From positions 144,147 to 208,146 of the forward strand of contig NZ_QJRI01000172.1 of NCBI RefSeq assembly GCF_003254565.1: a stretch of DNA of 64,000 nucleotides, written 5' to 3'. The DNA is from Flavobacterium nitrogenifigens. GTDB taxonomy: Bacteria; Bacteroidota; Bacteroidia; Flavobacteriales; Flavobacteriaceae. The translations under genes and the position numbers were made by a program. This document shows positions 33,576 through 41,952 of this stretch, piece by piece. Position 1 is the first letter of the stretch, and every line of letters starts with the position of its first letter. The notes below the pieces were generated by a model. That model was not told the origin of the DNA. It did not search any database and was given only the letters and a program-made list of their open reading frames with translations.

Positions 33576-34477
33576 AGGTTTTCAATCAACATATAAATAT
33601 CGATTTTCCGAATCATATTTCTTTGACAATAAAGCGCGAAGATCTAATTCATCCTTTCGTTTCAGGAAATAAATTTAGAAAACTGAAATACAATTTACTT
33701 CAGGCTAAAGACGAAAACAAAGCGACTTTATTGACTTTTGGCGGAGCTTTTTCCAATCATATTGCAGCCGTGGCTTATGCAGGAAAAGAGCATGGCTTTA
33801 AAACTATCGGCATCATTCGCGGAGACGAGCTTTTAGATAAAATACAAGAAAATCCAACCTTGAAATTTGCTCAGGAAAACGGAATGCAGTTTGAGTTTGT
33901 TTCGAGAGAGGAGTATCGTTTAAAAAGTGAAGAATCTTTTATAGAAAAGCTGCAAGATAAATTTGGCGATTTTTATCTCGTTCCCGAAGGAGGCACAAAT
34001 GAACTTGCCGTAAAAGGCTGTGAAGAGATTTTGACAGATGAAGATTCGGTTTTTAATTACGTTTGCTGTGCAGTTGGAACGGGTGGTACGATTTCGGGAT
34101 TAATTAATAGTTCGCTGCAAAATCAGAAAATTTTGGGCTTTCCAGCGTTAAAAGGTGATTTTTTAACCGATGAAATTCGTATTTTTGCAAAAAAGGATAA
34201 CTGGAATTTAATTTCTGACTATCATTTTGGAGGTTATGGCAAGATAAATTTAGAATTAATTGAATTTATTAATGCTTTTTTTGAAGAAACAAAAGTGCCC
34301 TTAGATCCAATTTATACAGGAAAGATGGTTTTTGGCGTTATAGATTTAATAAACAAAAATTATTTTCCTGCACATTCAAAAATTTTGCTCATTCACACAG
34401 GCGGATTGCAAGGAATTGACGGAATGAATATAAAGCTGAAGCAGAAGAAATTACCAATACTCAAAACCAATGATTAA
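33572..34477 (+). CDS. ACC deaminase / D-cysteine desulfhydrase family PLP enzyme
   Basis: A 301-aa fold-type II PLP enzyme of the 1-aminocyclopropane-1-carboxylate deaminase/D-cysteine desulfhydrase family. SGNKFRKLKYN carries the PLP lysine (K34); TFGGAFSNHIAA is the substrate loop and AVGTGGTISG the phosphate-binding loop. Bacteroidota copies are more likely D-cysteine desulfhydrase-like than true ACC deaminases, but specificity cannot be fixed from the sequence. It is a little shorter than the usual 325-340 aa. It overlaps both neighbours (4 nt upstream, 8 nt downstream), making a tight three-gene operon with a membrane protein and a cell wall hydrolase. Confidence 0.87.
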   Translation: MKVFNQHINIDFPNHISLTIKREDLIHPFVSGNKFRKLKYNLLQAKDENKATLLTFGGAFSNHIAAVAYAGKEHGFKTIGIIRGDELLDKIQENPTLKFAQENGMQFEFVSREEYRLKSEESFIEKLQDKFGDFYLVPEGGTNELAVKGCEEILTDEDSVFNYVCCAVGTGGTISGLINSSLQNQKILGFPALKGDFLTDEIRIFAKKDNWNLISDYHFGGYGKINLELIEFINAFFEETKVPLDPIYTGKMVFGVIDLINKNYFPAHSKILLIHTGGLQGIDGMNIKLKQKKLPILKTND

Positions 34478-35369
34478 AAAAATTGTATTACTTCTCGTAA
34501 TATTAGCTTTAGCAAGCTGCTCTTCTAGTAAGCCTGCCATCGCGACGACTAAAAAAGCGGCAGCAGTTCAAACTCGAACGGCGGCAACAAAAAGAAGTAC
34601 TCCTACTAAACCAATCGGTAAAAATTACCCTTCTACAAACAATACAACTGAGGTTATTCAATCTACATCTAAAACAGTTGTTACCAGTGATTTGATTAAT
34701 AATTATGTGTCGCAGTACAAAGAAATTGCAATGGGAAACATGAAGATTTACGGAATTCCGGCGAGTATTATTCTGGCACAGGGAATTTTAGAATCGGGTG
34801 CAGGAAGAGGAGATTTGGCTGTAGATGCTAATAATCATTTTGGAATAAAATGTCATAATGATTGGTTGGGAGAAAGTGTTCGCCATGACGATGACTCGGC
34901 TCAGGAATGTTTTAGAAAATATCCTCAGGCATCAGAATCGTATAGAGATCACGCTTTATTCTTGGTTGGAAAAAAACGATATGCTAGCTTATTCACTTAT
35001 GAAAAAGACGATTACAAAGCTTGGGCAAAAGGACTTAGAGCTTGCGGTTATGCAACAGATCCTAAATATCCAGATAAATTAATTAGTTATATTGAAAGAT
35101 ATAATCTGCATCAATACGATTGTCAGGTTACAGGAAGAAATTATGTGCCAATAAATACTTCGGCTCCACCAAAAAAATCATCTTATGATGTTGCTTCTGA
35201 TCCAAAGATCAATATGAATCAATACGATCCGAATTTGTATGAGGTTCAAAAAGGAGATACATTATATTCAATTTCAAAGAAATTTAATTTATTGGTTGAA
35301 GATTTAAAAAAGAAGAATAATCTAACCGATAATGCGATTTCGATCGGGCAGAGACTTAAGGTTAAGTAA
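34470..35369 (+). CDS. Glucosaminidase lipoprotein with LysM domain
   Basis: A 299-aa predicted lipoprotein (lipobox LALASC, C17) that would cleave the N-acetylglucosaminyl linkage in peptidoglycan. After a low-complexity Lys/Thr/Ala linker (about residues 20-70), a glucosaminidase (GH73-like) domain spans about 75-215 with ILESGAGRGDLA (catalytic Glu candidate) and NNHFGIKCHNDW. A LysM domain for glycan binding closes the protein (about 255-299, YEVQKGDTLYSISKKFN). It overlaps the PLP enzyme gene by 8 nt. It acts in the periplasm or at the outer membrane inner face. hemL follows after 121 nt. Confidence 0.9.
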   Translation: MIKKIVLLLVILALASCSSSKPAIATTKKAAAVQTRTAATKRSTPTKPIGKNYPSTNNTTEVIQSTSKTVVTSDLINNYVSQYKEIAMGNMKIYGIPASIILAQGILESGAGRGDLAVDANNHFGIKCHNDWLGESVRHDDDSAQECFRKYPQASESYRDHALFLVGKKRYASLFTYEKDDYKAWAKGLRACGYATDPKYPDKLISYIERYNLHQYDCQVTGRNYVPINTSAPPKKSSYDVASDPKINMNQYDPNLYEVQKGDTLYSISKKFNLLVEDLKKKNNLTDNAISIGQRLKVK

Positions 35370-35383
35370 TTAAGTGGGCAGTG

Positions 35384-35415
35384 TTCAGTTTTTAGTGTTC
35401 AGTCTAAGTTTTCAA
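35384..35415. repeat. GTGTTCAGT direct repeats
   Basis: GTGTTCAGTTTTTAGTGTTCAGTC at 35388-35411 (cited in parts: GTGTTCAGT twice). A similar CTGAAAACT/CTGTCAACT spacer occurs at 29820-29850. Short intergenic repeat; no ORF. Confidence 0.4.
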
Positions 35416-35490
35416 ACAATCTAAAAAAAATCCAAAAATAAGTTTTCAGGTTATAGTCTAAAATCTGAACTCTAAAATCTAAAATAAAAA

Positions 35491-36777
35491 ATGTTATACA
35501 AAAGAAGTAGTCAGCTTTTTGCTGAAGCAGAAAAAGTAATTCCAGGAGGAGTAAATTCACCAGTAAGAGCGTTTAAAGCGGTTGGCGGAACTCCGATTTT
35601 TGTAAAAAGTGCTAAAGGCGCGTATTTATATGATGAAGACGGAAATAAATTAATAGATTATATCAACTCTTGGGGACCAATGATTTTAGGCCACGCTTAT
35701 CAGCCAGTTGTTGATGCTGTAATCGAAAAAGCAAAACTGGGAACTTCATTTGGAATGCCAACAGAATTGGAAACAGAAATTGCAGCTCTAGCCGTTTCTA
35801 TGGTTCCAAATATTGATAAAATACGTTTTGTAAATTCAGGTACAGAAGCTTGTATGAGCGCAATTCGTCTGGCTCGCGGATTTACAAAAAGAGATAAAAT
35901 CATCAAATTTGCAGGCTGTTACCACGGACATTCTGATTCATTCTTGATTCAGGCAGGAAGTGGCGCTGTAACTTTCGGATCTCCAAATAGTCCAGGAGTT
36001 ACAGAAGGAACTGCAAAAGATACTTTATTAGCAAAGTACAATGATTTAGAGAATGTAAAAACTTTAATTGAAGCTAATAAAGGAGAAATTGCGGCGATTA
36101 TTATCGAAGCAGTTGCAGGAAATATGGGATGTATTGTGCCTAAAGAAGGTTTCTTGCAAGGTTTAAGAGACTTATGTACTGCAAACGGAATCTTATTGAT
36201 CTTTGATGAAGTAATGACAGGTTTCCGTTTAGCACGTGGAGGAGTTCAGGAATTATACGGAATTGATGCTGATATTGTGACTTTCGGAAAAGTTATCGGT
36301 GGAGGACTTCCTGTTGGAGCTTTTGCTGCACGCGAAGAAATCATGAATTATTTAGCGCCTCTTGGACCAGTTTATCAGGCAGGAACATTGTCTGGAAATC
36401 CTTTGGCGATGGCTGCGGGATATGCAATGTTAAAAGCTTTAGATAGCGATAGAGAAATTTTTACTCGTTTAGAAGAAAAAACAGCGTATTTAGAAGCAGG
36501 AATTGACAGAGTTTTAAAAGCAAATAACGTTGTATTTACAATCAATAGAGTAGGTTCTATGATTTCGGTTCACTTTGATGCAAATCCGGTAACCGACTTT
36601 CAGACTGCTGCGAAAGGTGATAACGAAACGTTTAAGAAATTCTTCCACGGATTATTGCAAGAAGGTGTTTACATTGCGCCATCTGCATACGAAACGTGGT
36701 TTATTACAGATGCATTGACTTACGAAGATTTAGATTTTACAATTAATGCGATCGATAAAGTTTCGAAAACATTTTAA
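35491..36777 (+). CDS. hemL: Glutamate-1-semialdehyde 2,1-aminomutase
   Basis: PLP enzyme converting glutamate-1-semialdehyde to 5-aminolevulinate in the C5 pathway of haem synthesis; cytoplasmic. 428 aa, the normal length. The start [26 protein letters not shown] is the HemL signature. The PLP lysine is K267 in [28 protein letters not shown] and [12 protein letters not shown] YHGHSDSF blocks are present. The ATG at 35491 follows an untranslated gap of 121 nt containing short repeats. A strong terminator follows. Other hem genes are not in the window. Confidence 0.97.
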   Translation: MLYKRSSQLFAEAEKVIPGGVNSPVRAFKAVGGTPIFVKSAKGAYLYDEDGNKLIDYINSWGPMILGHAYQPVVDAVIEKAKLGTSFGMPTELETEIAALAVSMVPNIDKIRFVNSGTEACMSAIRLARGFTKRDKIIKFAGCYHGHSDSFLIQAGSGAVTFGSPNSPGVTEGTAKDTLLAKYNDLENVKTLIEANKGEIAAIIIEAVAGNMGCIVPKEGFLQGLRDLCTANGILLIFDEVMTGFRLARGGVQELYGIDADIVTFGKVIGGGLPVGAFAAREEIMNYLAPLGPVYQAGTLSGNPLAMAAGYAMLKALDSDREIFTRLEEKTAYLEAGIDRVLKANNVVFTINRVGSMISVHFDANPVTDFQTAAKGDNETFKKFFHGLLQEGVYIAPSAYETWFITDALTYEDLDFTINAIDKVSKTF

Positions 36778-36785
36778 ATAACAAA

Positions 36786-36812
36786 AAAGAGGCTTTTAAA
36801 GCCTCTTTTTTT
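36786..36812. terminator. Bidirectional terminator between hemL and the DUF4890 gene
   Basis: AAAGAGGC (36786-36793) pairs with GCCTCTTT (36801-36808), with A-run and T-run on the two sides, between convergent genes. Confidence 0.88.
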
Positions 36813-36822
36813 ATGCATCAAA

Positions 36823-37263
36823 TTAGATTTTATCTTTTTGGCGCTCTTTCATTTTATCTCTCATTTTGTCTTTTTTCTCTTCTTGCAGCGCTTTCCATTT
36901 TGTGTATTGATCAGCTTTTAAGATCGATTTCATTTTGGCATCATTTGCTGCGACTTCGTCTTCCATTTGTTTTTTGAAAGCTGCTTTTTCTTCAGCAGTT
37001 GGTTTTGTGTTACTGTCTTTTTTTTCTTTTCTAGCTTCTCTAAATTTTTCGGCTTTTGCGCTTCTGTCTGCTAAAAGCTGTTTTACCTGTGCTTGTTGGT
37101 TAACATCTAAACTTAATTCTGTCGTCAGTTTTTGAAGCTGTTTCTCATTACGCTGTTCAGGCGTCATTCTTTCTCTTTGCTCACGCGCTGGTTTTTGATC
37201 CATGTCTTGTGCAAAACTCGCTATTCCAACAAATAGCATAGCTGCGATAAATAATTTTTTCAT
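36823..37263 (-). CDS. Secreted DUF4890-like helical protein
   Basis: A 146-aa exported protein: signal peptide MKKLFIAAMLFVGIASFAQ, then an extremely charged helical body (EQRERMTPEQRNEKQLQKL, repeated Lys/Glu/Arg) with the pattern L...L.L...Q..Q...L...R that recalls Spy/CpxP-type periplasmic chaperones and the DUF4890 family of Bacteroidota. A chaperone or stress role is an inference only. The upstream in-frame TTG at 37269 is passed over for the ATG at 37263, which gives a clean signal peptide. Confidence 0.8.
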   Translation of the reverse strand: MKKLFIAAMLFVGIASFAQDMDQKPAREQRERMTPEQRNEKQLQKLTTELSLDVNQQAQVKQLLADRSAKAEKFREARKEKKDSNTKPTAEEKAAFKKQMEDEVAANDAKMKSILKADQYTKWKALQEEKKDKMRDKMKERQKDKI

Positions 37264-37441
37264 ATTCAAGTTTTTTAATTGTTTTCAGATTAGACTTTAT
37301 TAAAATCTTTAGGTTTAATCTTATATTTAAAATTATGTTTTATTTAACAGATTGATTTTTAGTTTTTTTTTGAAGAATGAATTTAAATTGGAATTTTGAG
37401 AATAATAGATTAAGCTTAAGTTTGTAAAAAAAGTATAAATT

Positions 37442-37930
37442 ATGAATCATAAATTTTGGGGTGAAATTCAAGAAGACTGGGCAGGAATTTCAGGCAATAA
37501 GCTTTTTAAAATTTCACATTTTAAAGATGATGAAATTCAAGTTTTTTTAGGAGAAGAATTTGATGAAGATGGAGAAGAAATTGAAGAGCTTCCAACAAAT
37601 GAAGAATTAGATGGTTTTGAGAAAACGTATAGCAGTTTTTTAGAAAATATTGATGATATTATTCTTCAAATAAAAGAAGAAGCTTTTCTTCGCTATAAAA
37701 AGATTTATGCAAAATATTATGAGGATTCAAAACAGTCGGGAGAGGAGCCTTTAAATATTGATACCAAAGAAAAACATTTTGAATACATTAAAGAATTACT
37801 ATACGTAAGGATTTTAAAAGGAAATGAGATTAAAATGCCAATTCGTTATGATTTAGATACAGAACATGGTATTGAAATTAAATTAAAAGATAATAAAATA
37901 GTAGCAGTTGGTGGAATAGCAGAGACATAA
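37442..37930 (+). CDS. Acidic protein of unknown function
   Basis: A 162-aa cytoplasmic, strongly acidic protein. It starts NHKFWGEIQEDWAG, has an EEFDEDGEEIEELPTNEELD stretch (about residues 38-57), a helical middle and a C-terminal strand block MPIRYDLDTEHGIEIKLKDN. The layout resembles DUF2004/DUF6985-type proteins, some of which are immunity proteins for toxins, but I cannot confirm membership. There is no toxin gene adjacent. Lone gene with its own terminator. Confidence 0.7.
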   Translation: MNHKFWGEIQEDWAGISGNKLFKISHFKDDEIQVFLGEEFDEDGEEIEELPTNEELDGFEKTYSSFLENIDDIILQIKEEAFLRYKKIYAKYYEDSKQSGEEPLNIDTKEKHFEYIKELLYVRILKGNEIKMPIRYDLDTEHGIEIKLKDNKIVAVGGIAET

Positions 37931-37940
37931 GATAATTAAG

Positions 37941-37962
37941 GAGCTTAATAAGCTCTTTTTTT
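37941..37962 (+). terminator. Terminator after the acidic protein gene
   Basis: GAGCTT (37941-37946), loop AAT, AAGCTC (37950-37955), then T7. Confidence 0.8.
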
Positions 37963-38023
37963 ATGTCTTAAATTACTTTAAAATAAAATCCGTAATTTTA
38001 AGGAACTATTCAAAATCAAATTT

Positions 38024-39037
38024 ATGGAACCAAGTAACAGCAAAATTGCCTTTTTCTCTACTCAGCCTTACGATAAAACGTTTTTTAATAAATACAACGA
38101 AGGCTTTGGTTTTCAGTTGAACTTTTTCGAAACACAGTTAAATCCTCAGACAGTAGCTTTAATTGAAGAGTGCGAGATTGTTTGTGTTTTTGTAAATGAT
38201 ATTGTAAATGAAACGGTTATTAATCAATTAGCAGAAAAAAAAGTAAAAATAATTGCTTTACGTTGCGCTGGATTTAATAATGTCGATTTGGAAGCGGCTA
38301 AAAAACATGAAATAAAAGTTTGCCGTGTTCCCGCATATTCGCCTCAGGCAGTTGCCGAACACGCCATGGCAATGATTTTGACTTTAAACCGAAAAACACA
38401 TAAAGCCTACAACAGAGTTCGCGAACAGAATTTTTCATTAAACGGATTATTAGGTTTTGATTTATTCGGGAAAACAATTGGAATTATCGGCACAGGAAAT
38501 ATCGGAAAAGCATTTTCTAAAATTGCATTAGGTTTTGGCTGTAAAGTTTTGGCTTATGATATTGTGGAAAGTGAAGAAATGAAAAAGGACGGCGTTTCTT
38601 TTGTAGGTTTAGAAGAGATTTTTAAATCAAGTGATATTATTTCGCTTCATTGTCCGCTAAATGAGCAGACGAAGCATGTTATCAATACTACTTCTATTTC
38701 TTTTATGAAAGACAGTGTTATGATTATCAATACAAGCCGTGGCGGATTGATTGAAACTTCTTCTGTAATTGAAGGTTTAAAAGAAGGGAAAATTGGCTAT
38801 TTAGGAATTGATGTTTATGAACAGGAAGAAAAACTGTTTTTTAGAGATCTTTCTGCAGATATTATACAAGATGATGCGATTCAGCGTTTGATGAGTTTTC
38901 CGAATGTTTTGGTAACCGCGCATCAGGCATTTTTTACCAATGAAGCTTTAACGCAGATTGCTTTGGTGACTTTTAACAATATAAAATCATTGCTGACTCG
39001 AAATGATATTGAAAATAAATCGGCATTGCTGGTGTAA
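38024..39037 (+). CDS. ldhA: D-lactate dehydrogenase (2-hydroxyacid dehydrogenase)
   Basis: NAD-dependent D-isomer-specific 2-hydroxyacid dehydrogenase, most like fermentative D-lactate dehydrogenase LdhA (pyruvate to D-lactate). 337 aa, the usual length. It follows E. coli LdhA through most of its length as I recall that sequence: FSTQPYDKTFF, ALRCAGFNNVDLEAA, VPAYSPQAVAEHAM, GIIGTGNIGKAF (Rossmann loop), NTSRGGLIE (catalytic Arg), DVYEQEE (Glu) and TAHQAFFT (His). Cytoplasmic. It is followed after 27 nt by a small lipoprotein gene, probably on the same transcript. Confidence 0.9.
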   Translation: MEPSNSKIAFFSTQPYDKTFFNKYNEGFGFQLNFFETQLNPQTVALIEECEIVCVFVNDIVNETVINQLAEKKVKIIALRCAGFNNVDLEAAKKHEIKVCRVPAYSPQAVAEHAMAMILTLNRKTHKAYNRVREQNFSLNGLLGFDLFGKTIGIIGTGNIGKAFSKIALGFGCKVLAYDIVESEEMKKDGVSFVGLEEIFKSSDIISLHCPLNEQTKHVINTTSISFMKDSVMIINTSRGGLIETSSVIEGLKEGKIGYLGIDVYEQEEKLFFRDLSADIIQDDAIQRLMSFPNVLVTAHQAFFTNEALTQIALVTFNNIKSLLTRNDIENKSALLV

Positions 39038-39064
39038 ATTATAACGAATTTAAAATATAGGATT

Positions 39065-39661
39065 ATGAAAAATAAGATTTTAATTCTAATCACAATTCTG
39101 ACATTGAGTTCTTGTCAGAATAAAGACAATTCGAAAAATATTGTAAAAACAATTGTTCAGGATACATTGTCTAAAACACTTGGTGGAACTGCAGATTTGA
39201 GTGAAGTTACTTCAAAAAAAGATAAAGCAGTAGAGTTAATCCGTAAACAGTTATTGGTTTTATTAAAGAATGACATTCCTGCATTGACAAAAGAAGAACG
39301 TTATTTTTATTATGATGCTTTTGATTTAAATAACGATCAGAAAAATGAATATTTTGTAGGTTTCTCAAATCCGTATTTCTGCGGAAGCGGAGGCTGTTCG
39401 GGTTATATTTTAAAAAATGATGGAAGCGTAATTAATCGTTTCACTGTAGCCGATTTTCCTATTTATGTAACCACTTCATCAACAGAAAAATTTTATGATC
39501 TTATATTTGAAAGCGGAGGAAAATTTCATCTTCTAAAAATGAAAAGCGGAAAATATCCATCCAATCCTTCTGTTCAGCAGGTTATAAAAGGTGATGTTCC
39601 AAAAGAAAGCACAAAGGTTTTGGATATTCAAGGGGAAAAATTGGAGAAGTATTCGTTTTAA
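39065..39661 (+). CDS. Lipoprotein of unknown function
   Basis: A 198-aa predicted lipoprotein (lipobox LTLSSC, C17). After a linker QNKDNSKN, the body has YYDAFDLNNDQKNEYFVGF, an EF-hand-like or FG-GAP-like DLNNDQKNEY loop, then YFCGSGGCSGYIL with two cysteines (possible disulfide). The DxNxDxxxE pattern suggests calcium binding, which is inference. It probably shares the ldhA transcript (27-nt gap) and ends at a strong terminator. I do not recognise a family with known function. Confidence 0.75.
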   Translation: MKNKILILITILTLSSCQNKDNSKNIVKTIVQDTLSKTLGGTADLSEVTSKKDKAVELIRKQLLVLLKNDIPALTKEERYFYYDAFDLNNDQKNEYFVGFSNPYFCGSGGCSGYILKNDGSVINRFTVADFPIYVTTSSTEKFYDLIFESGGKFHLLKMKSGKYPSNPSVQQVIKGDVPKESTKVLDIQGEKLEKYSF

Positions 39662-39683
39662 ATTTCAATTGAAAGTTAAAACT

Positions 39684-39718
39684 AAACCCGACAGGTTTTT
39701 AAAACCTGTCGGGTTTGT
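39684..39718. terminator. Strong terminator after the ldhA-lipoprotein unit
   Basis: AAACCCGACAGGTTT (39684-39698) pairs with AAACCTGTCGGGTTT (39702-39716). It lies between convergent genes, with A/T-rich flanks on both sides. Confidence 0.85.
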
Positions 39719-39727
39719 TGTTTAAAA

Positions 39728-39862
39728 TTAAGAGAGCCATTCCAAATTTTGTCTATCTAAATCTTCTTGAGAAATGACTCTGCCATATTTTATATCTTCT
39801 TCACTTTGTCTGATGATATCTATTTCTTCTTCATCCAATTGATAAATTTCTTGATTATTCAT
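39728..39862 (-). CDS. 44-aa acidic protein, antitoxin-like
   Basis: An uncalled small ORF starting MNNQEIYQLDEEEIDIIRQS and ending RQNLEWLS. It is acidic and predicted helical; the pattern QSEEDIKYGRVISQEDL (E-x-I-x-x-G-x-x-I/V-S-x-E-x-x) resembles the C-terminal half of small antitoxins and addiction-module proteins, where the tail binds a RelE/ParE-type toxin. No toxin ORF is adjacent: upstream lies the lysS terminator. Codon use is protein-like and the frame is clean from ATG to TAA. The alternative is a solitary regulator or an antitoxin remnant. Confidence 0.6.
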   Translation of the reverse strand: MNNQEIYQLDEEEIDIIRQSEEDIKYGRVISQEDLDRQNLEWLS

Positions 39863-39893
39863 GGTTAAGTTGTTTTCTGTTTAGGCAATTTAA

Positions 39894-39928
39894 ATAAAAA
39901 AGCCCAGCAGATTCAAACCTGCTGGGCT
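39894..39928 (-). terminator. lysS terminator
   Basis: AGCCCAGCAG (39901-39910) pairs with CTGCTGGGCT (39919-39928); on the minus strand it is followed by TTTTTATTTAAA. It is directly downstream of lysS. Confidence 0.9.
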
Positions 39929-39954
39929 GTATTTATAATAAAATAGGATAATAA

Positions 39955-41658
39955 TTATCCCACCAATTCCACAAATTTAAACTCTCCGTCAACAACGACT
40001 TTAGTTAAACCGTGTTTAGATAAGTTTTTCATAGACGCATCCCATTTTTTACCACTTAAGTTAGCTGTAATTTTTAGCTGCGTTAAATCCATTCTATTTT
40101 CATTTTTTGTAAGCAAGTCAATGATGAATTTTTCTTCGTCAGAAAGTTCGATTTGAGCTTGTTTTTTCTCCGGACGCATTTGAGGGAACAATAACACTTC
40201 TTGAATAGAAGCATTGTTTGTTAAATACATAATCAAACGATCCATTCCAATTCCCATTCCAGAAGTTGGAGGCATACCGTATTCAAGAGCTCTTAAGAAA
40301 TCTTCATCGATAATTCCGTTTGCTTCATCATCACCTTTTGCTGCCAAACGCATCTGATCTTCAAAACGCTCTCTTTGGTCAATAGGGTCATTAAGTTCAG
40401 AATATGCATTTGCGATTTCTTTTCCGCAAACCATTAATTCAAAACGTTCCGTCAAATCTGGATTATCACGGTGCTCTTTACAAAGCGGAGACATTTCTTT
40501 TGGATAATCTGTAATGAAAGTTGGCTGAATATAATTTCCTTCGCATTTTGCTCCAAAAATTTCATCAATCAATTTTCCTTTACCCATTGTTTCGTCAACC
40601 TCGATTCCCATTCCTCTTGCAGCTTCAAACAATTCTTGCTCTGTTTTTCCAGAAATATCAAAACCTGTAAAATGTTTGATAGAATCGGTCATGGTAACAC
40701 GAGCATAAGGCGCTTTAAAGTTGATTTTGTGCTCGCCAAAAGTAACTTCGCTAGTTCCGTTAACGGCAATTGCACAATGCTCTAATAAACCTTCAGCAAA
40801 GTCCATCATCCAGTTGTAGTCTTTGTAGGCTACATATATTTCCATTGCAGTAAATTCAGGATTATGCGTTCTGTCCATTCCTTCATTACGGAAGTTTCTA
40901 GAAAACTCATAAACACCTTCAAATCCACCAACAATTAATCTTTTTAAGTATAACTCATTTGCAATACGCATGTAAAGCGGAATATCAAGCGAGTTGTGGT
41001 GTGTAATAAATGGTCTTGCCGAAGCTCCACCAGGAATTGACTGTAAAACTGGGGTATCAACTTCTAGGTATCCTGCAGTATTAAAATACTCTCTCATTGC
41101 AGTGAACAATTTAGTTCTCTTAAGGAAAGTTTCTTTAACTTGCGGATTTACAGTTAAATCTACATAACGCATTCTATAACGTAATTCAGCGTCATTGAAA
41201 GCATCGTGTACTTTTCCATCTTCGTCAACTTTTGGTAAAGGCAACGGACGCAATGTTTTACTCAAGAAAGTAAAACCAGTTACACGAATACATTTTGCAC
41301 CAACTTGTGTAGTAAACAATTCACCTTCAATACCAATAAAATCACCTAAATCGGTTAATTTTTTGAATACTTGGTTGTATAAAGTTTTATCATCGCCCTC
41401 GCACAAAACATCACGATTCACATACAATTGAATACGTCCTTCGCTGTCTTGTAATTCAGCAAAACAAGCTTTACCTTGATCACGAACACTCATCAAACGT
41501 CCTGCAACGATAACCTTCTTACCTTCCTCGAAAGTTTCCTTTATCTGCTTCGAAGTATGATTTACAGGAAAAAGATTAGCTGGATAAGGATTGATTCCCA
41601 GATTGCGTAAGTTTTGAAGTTTTTCTCTTCTGATGATTTCTTGTTCTGATAATGCCAT
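39955..41658 (-). CDS. lysS: Lysine--tRNA ligase (class II)
   Basis: Charges tRNA-Lys; cytoplasmic. 567 aa, about 60 longer than E. coli LysS because of a C-terminal extension (about residues 500-567, ELSDEEKFIIDLLTKNENRM onwards), which I take as lineage-typical. The N-terminal OB-fold anticodon-binding domain (VAGRLMSVRDQGKACFAEL) is followed by the class II core: motif 2 FRNEGMDRTHNPEFT and motif 3 GMGIGMDRL. A TATCTTTG -7 element on this strand lies at 41690-41683, about 25 nt before the ATG. A conserved hairpin element lies further upstream at 41765-41839. Confidence 0.97.
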   Translation of the reverse strand: MALSEQEIIRREKLQNLRNLGINPYPANLFPVNHTSKQIKETFEEGKKVIVAGRLMSVRDQGKACFAELQDSEGRIQLYVNRDVLCEGDDKTLYNQVFKKLTDLGDFIGIEGELFTTQVGAKCIRVTGFTFLSKTLRPLPLPKVDEDGKVHDAFNDAELRYRMRYVDLTVNPQVKETFLKRTKLFTAMREYFNTAGYLEVDTPVLQSIPGGASARPFITHHNSLDIPLYMRIANELYLKRLIVGGFEGVYEFSRNFRNEGMDRTHNPEFTAMEIYVAYKDYNWMMDFAEGLLEHCAIAVNGTSEVTFGEHKINFKAPYARVTMTDSIKHFTGFDISGKTEQELFEAARGMGIEVDETMGKGKLIDEIFGAKCEGNYIQPTFITDYPKEMSPLCKEHRDNPDLTERFELMVCGKEIANAYSELNDPIDQRERFEDQMRLAAKGDDEANGIIDEDFLRALEYGMPPTSGMGIGMDRLIMYLTNNASIQEVLLFPQMRPEKKQAQIELSDEEKFIIDLLTKNENRMDLTQLKITANLSGKKWDASMKNLSKHGLTKVVVDGEFKFVELVG

Positions 41659-41764
41659 TTTGTGCTCTGTTTTTTAAGTGTGCAAAGATAAAGAAAAGAA
41701 TGTAGATTTTTTAATGCAGTTTTTAGATTTTTTGAAGCAGCAATTTATTGGGTTTCAATCAACT

Positions 41765-41839
41765 TTAGTCCCGCTATACATTTCAATCTTTCGTGCCGAA
41801 CCCCGGCACAAAAGGATTTCCATTTCTATCGGGGCTAGA
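41765..41839. repeat. Structured element with CCCG...GTGCCG...CGGGG pairing
   Basis: Outer arms TAGTCCCG and CGGGGCTA pair (one G-T pair); an inner hairpin GTGCCG/CGGCAC with loop AACCC sits at 41793-41809. Read on the minus strand it begins TAGCCCCGATAGAAATGGAA, a sequence I recall as a widespread flavobacterial interspersed repeat. It lies between divergent lysS and the first lipoprotein of the next array. No ORF. Confidence 0.75.
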
Positions 41840-41952
41840 TTAGAAGTTTTTGTTTTTCATAAGGTTAAAAAACGAAAAATATTTCTGTAAGAAATCGACT
41901 AAAAAAAAACTTTGTATCTTGGCCACTTAAAACCTTATCTTCTTTAAAAAAA

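Noticed and set aside
37442..37930. Immunity protein of a toxin system
   Set aside because: The acidic composition is suggestive, but no toxin or secretion cassette is adjacent and I could not confirm the domain, so it is listed as unknown.
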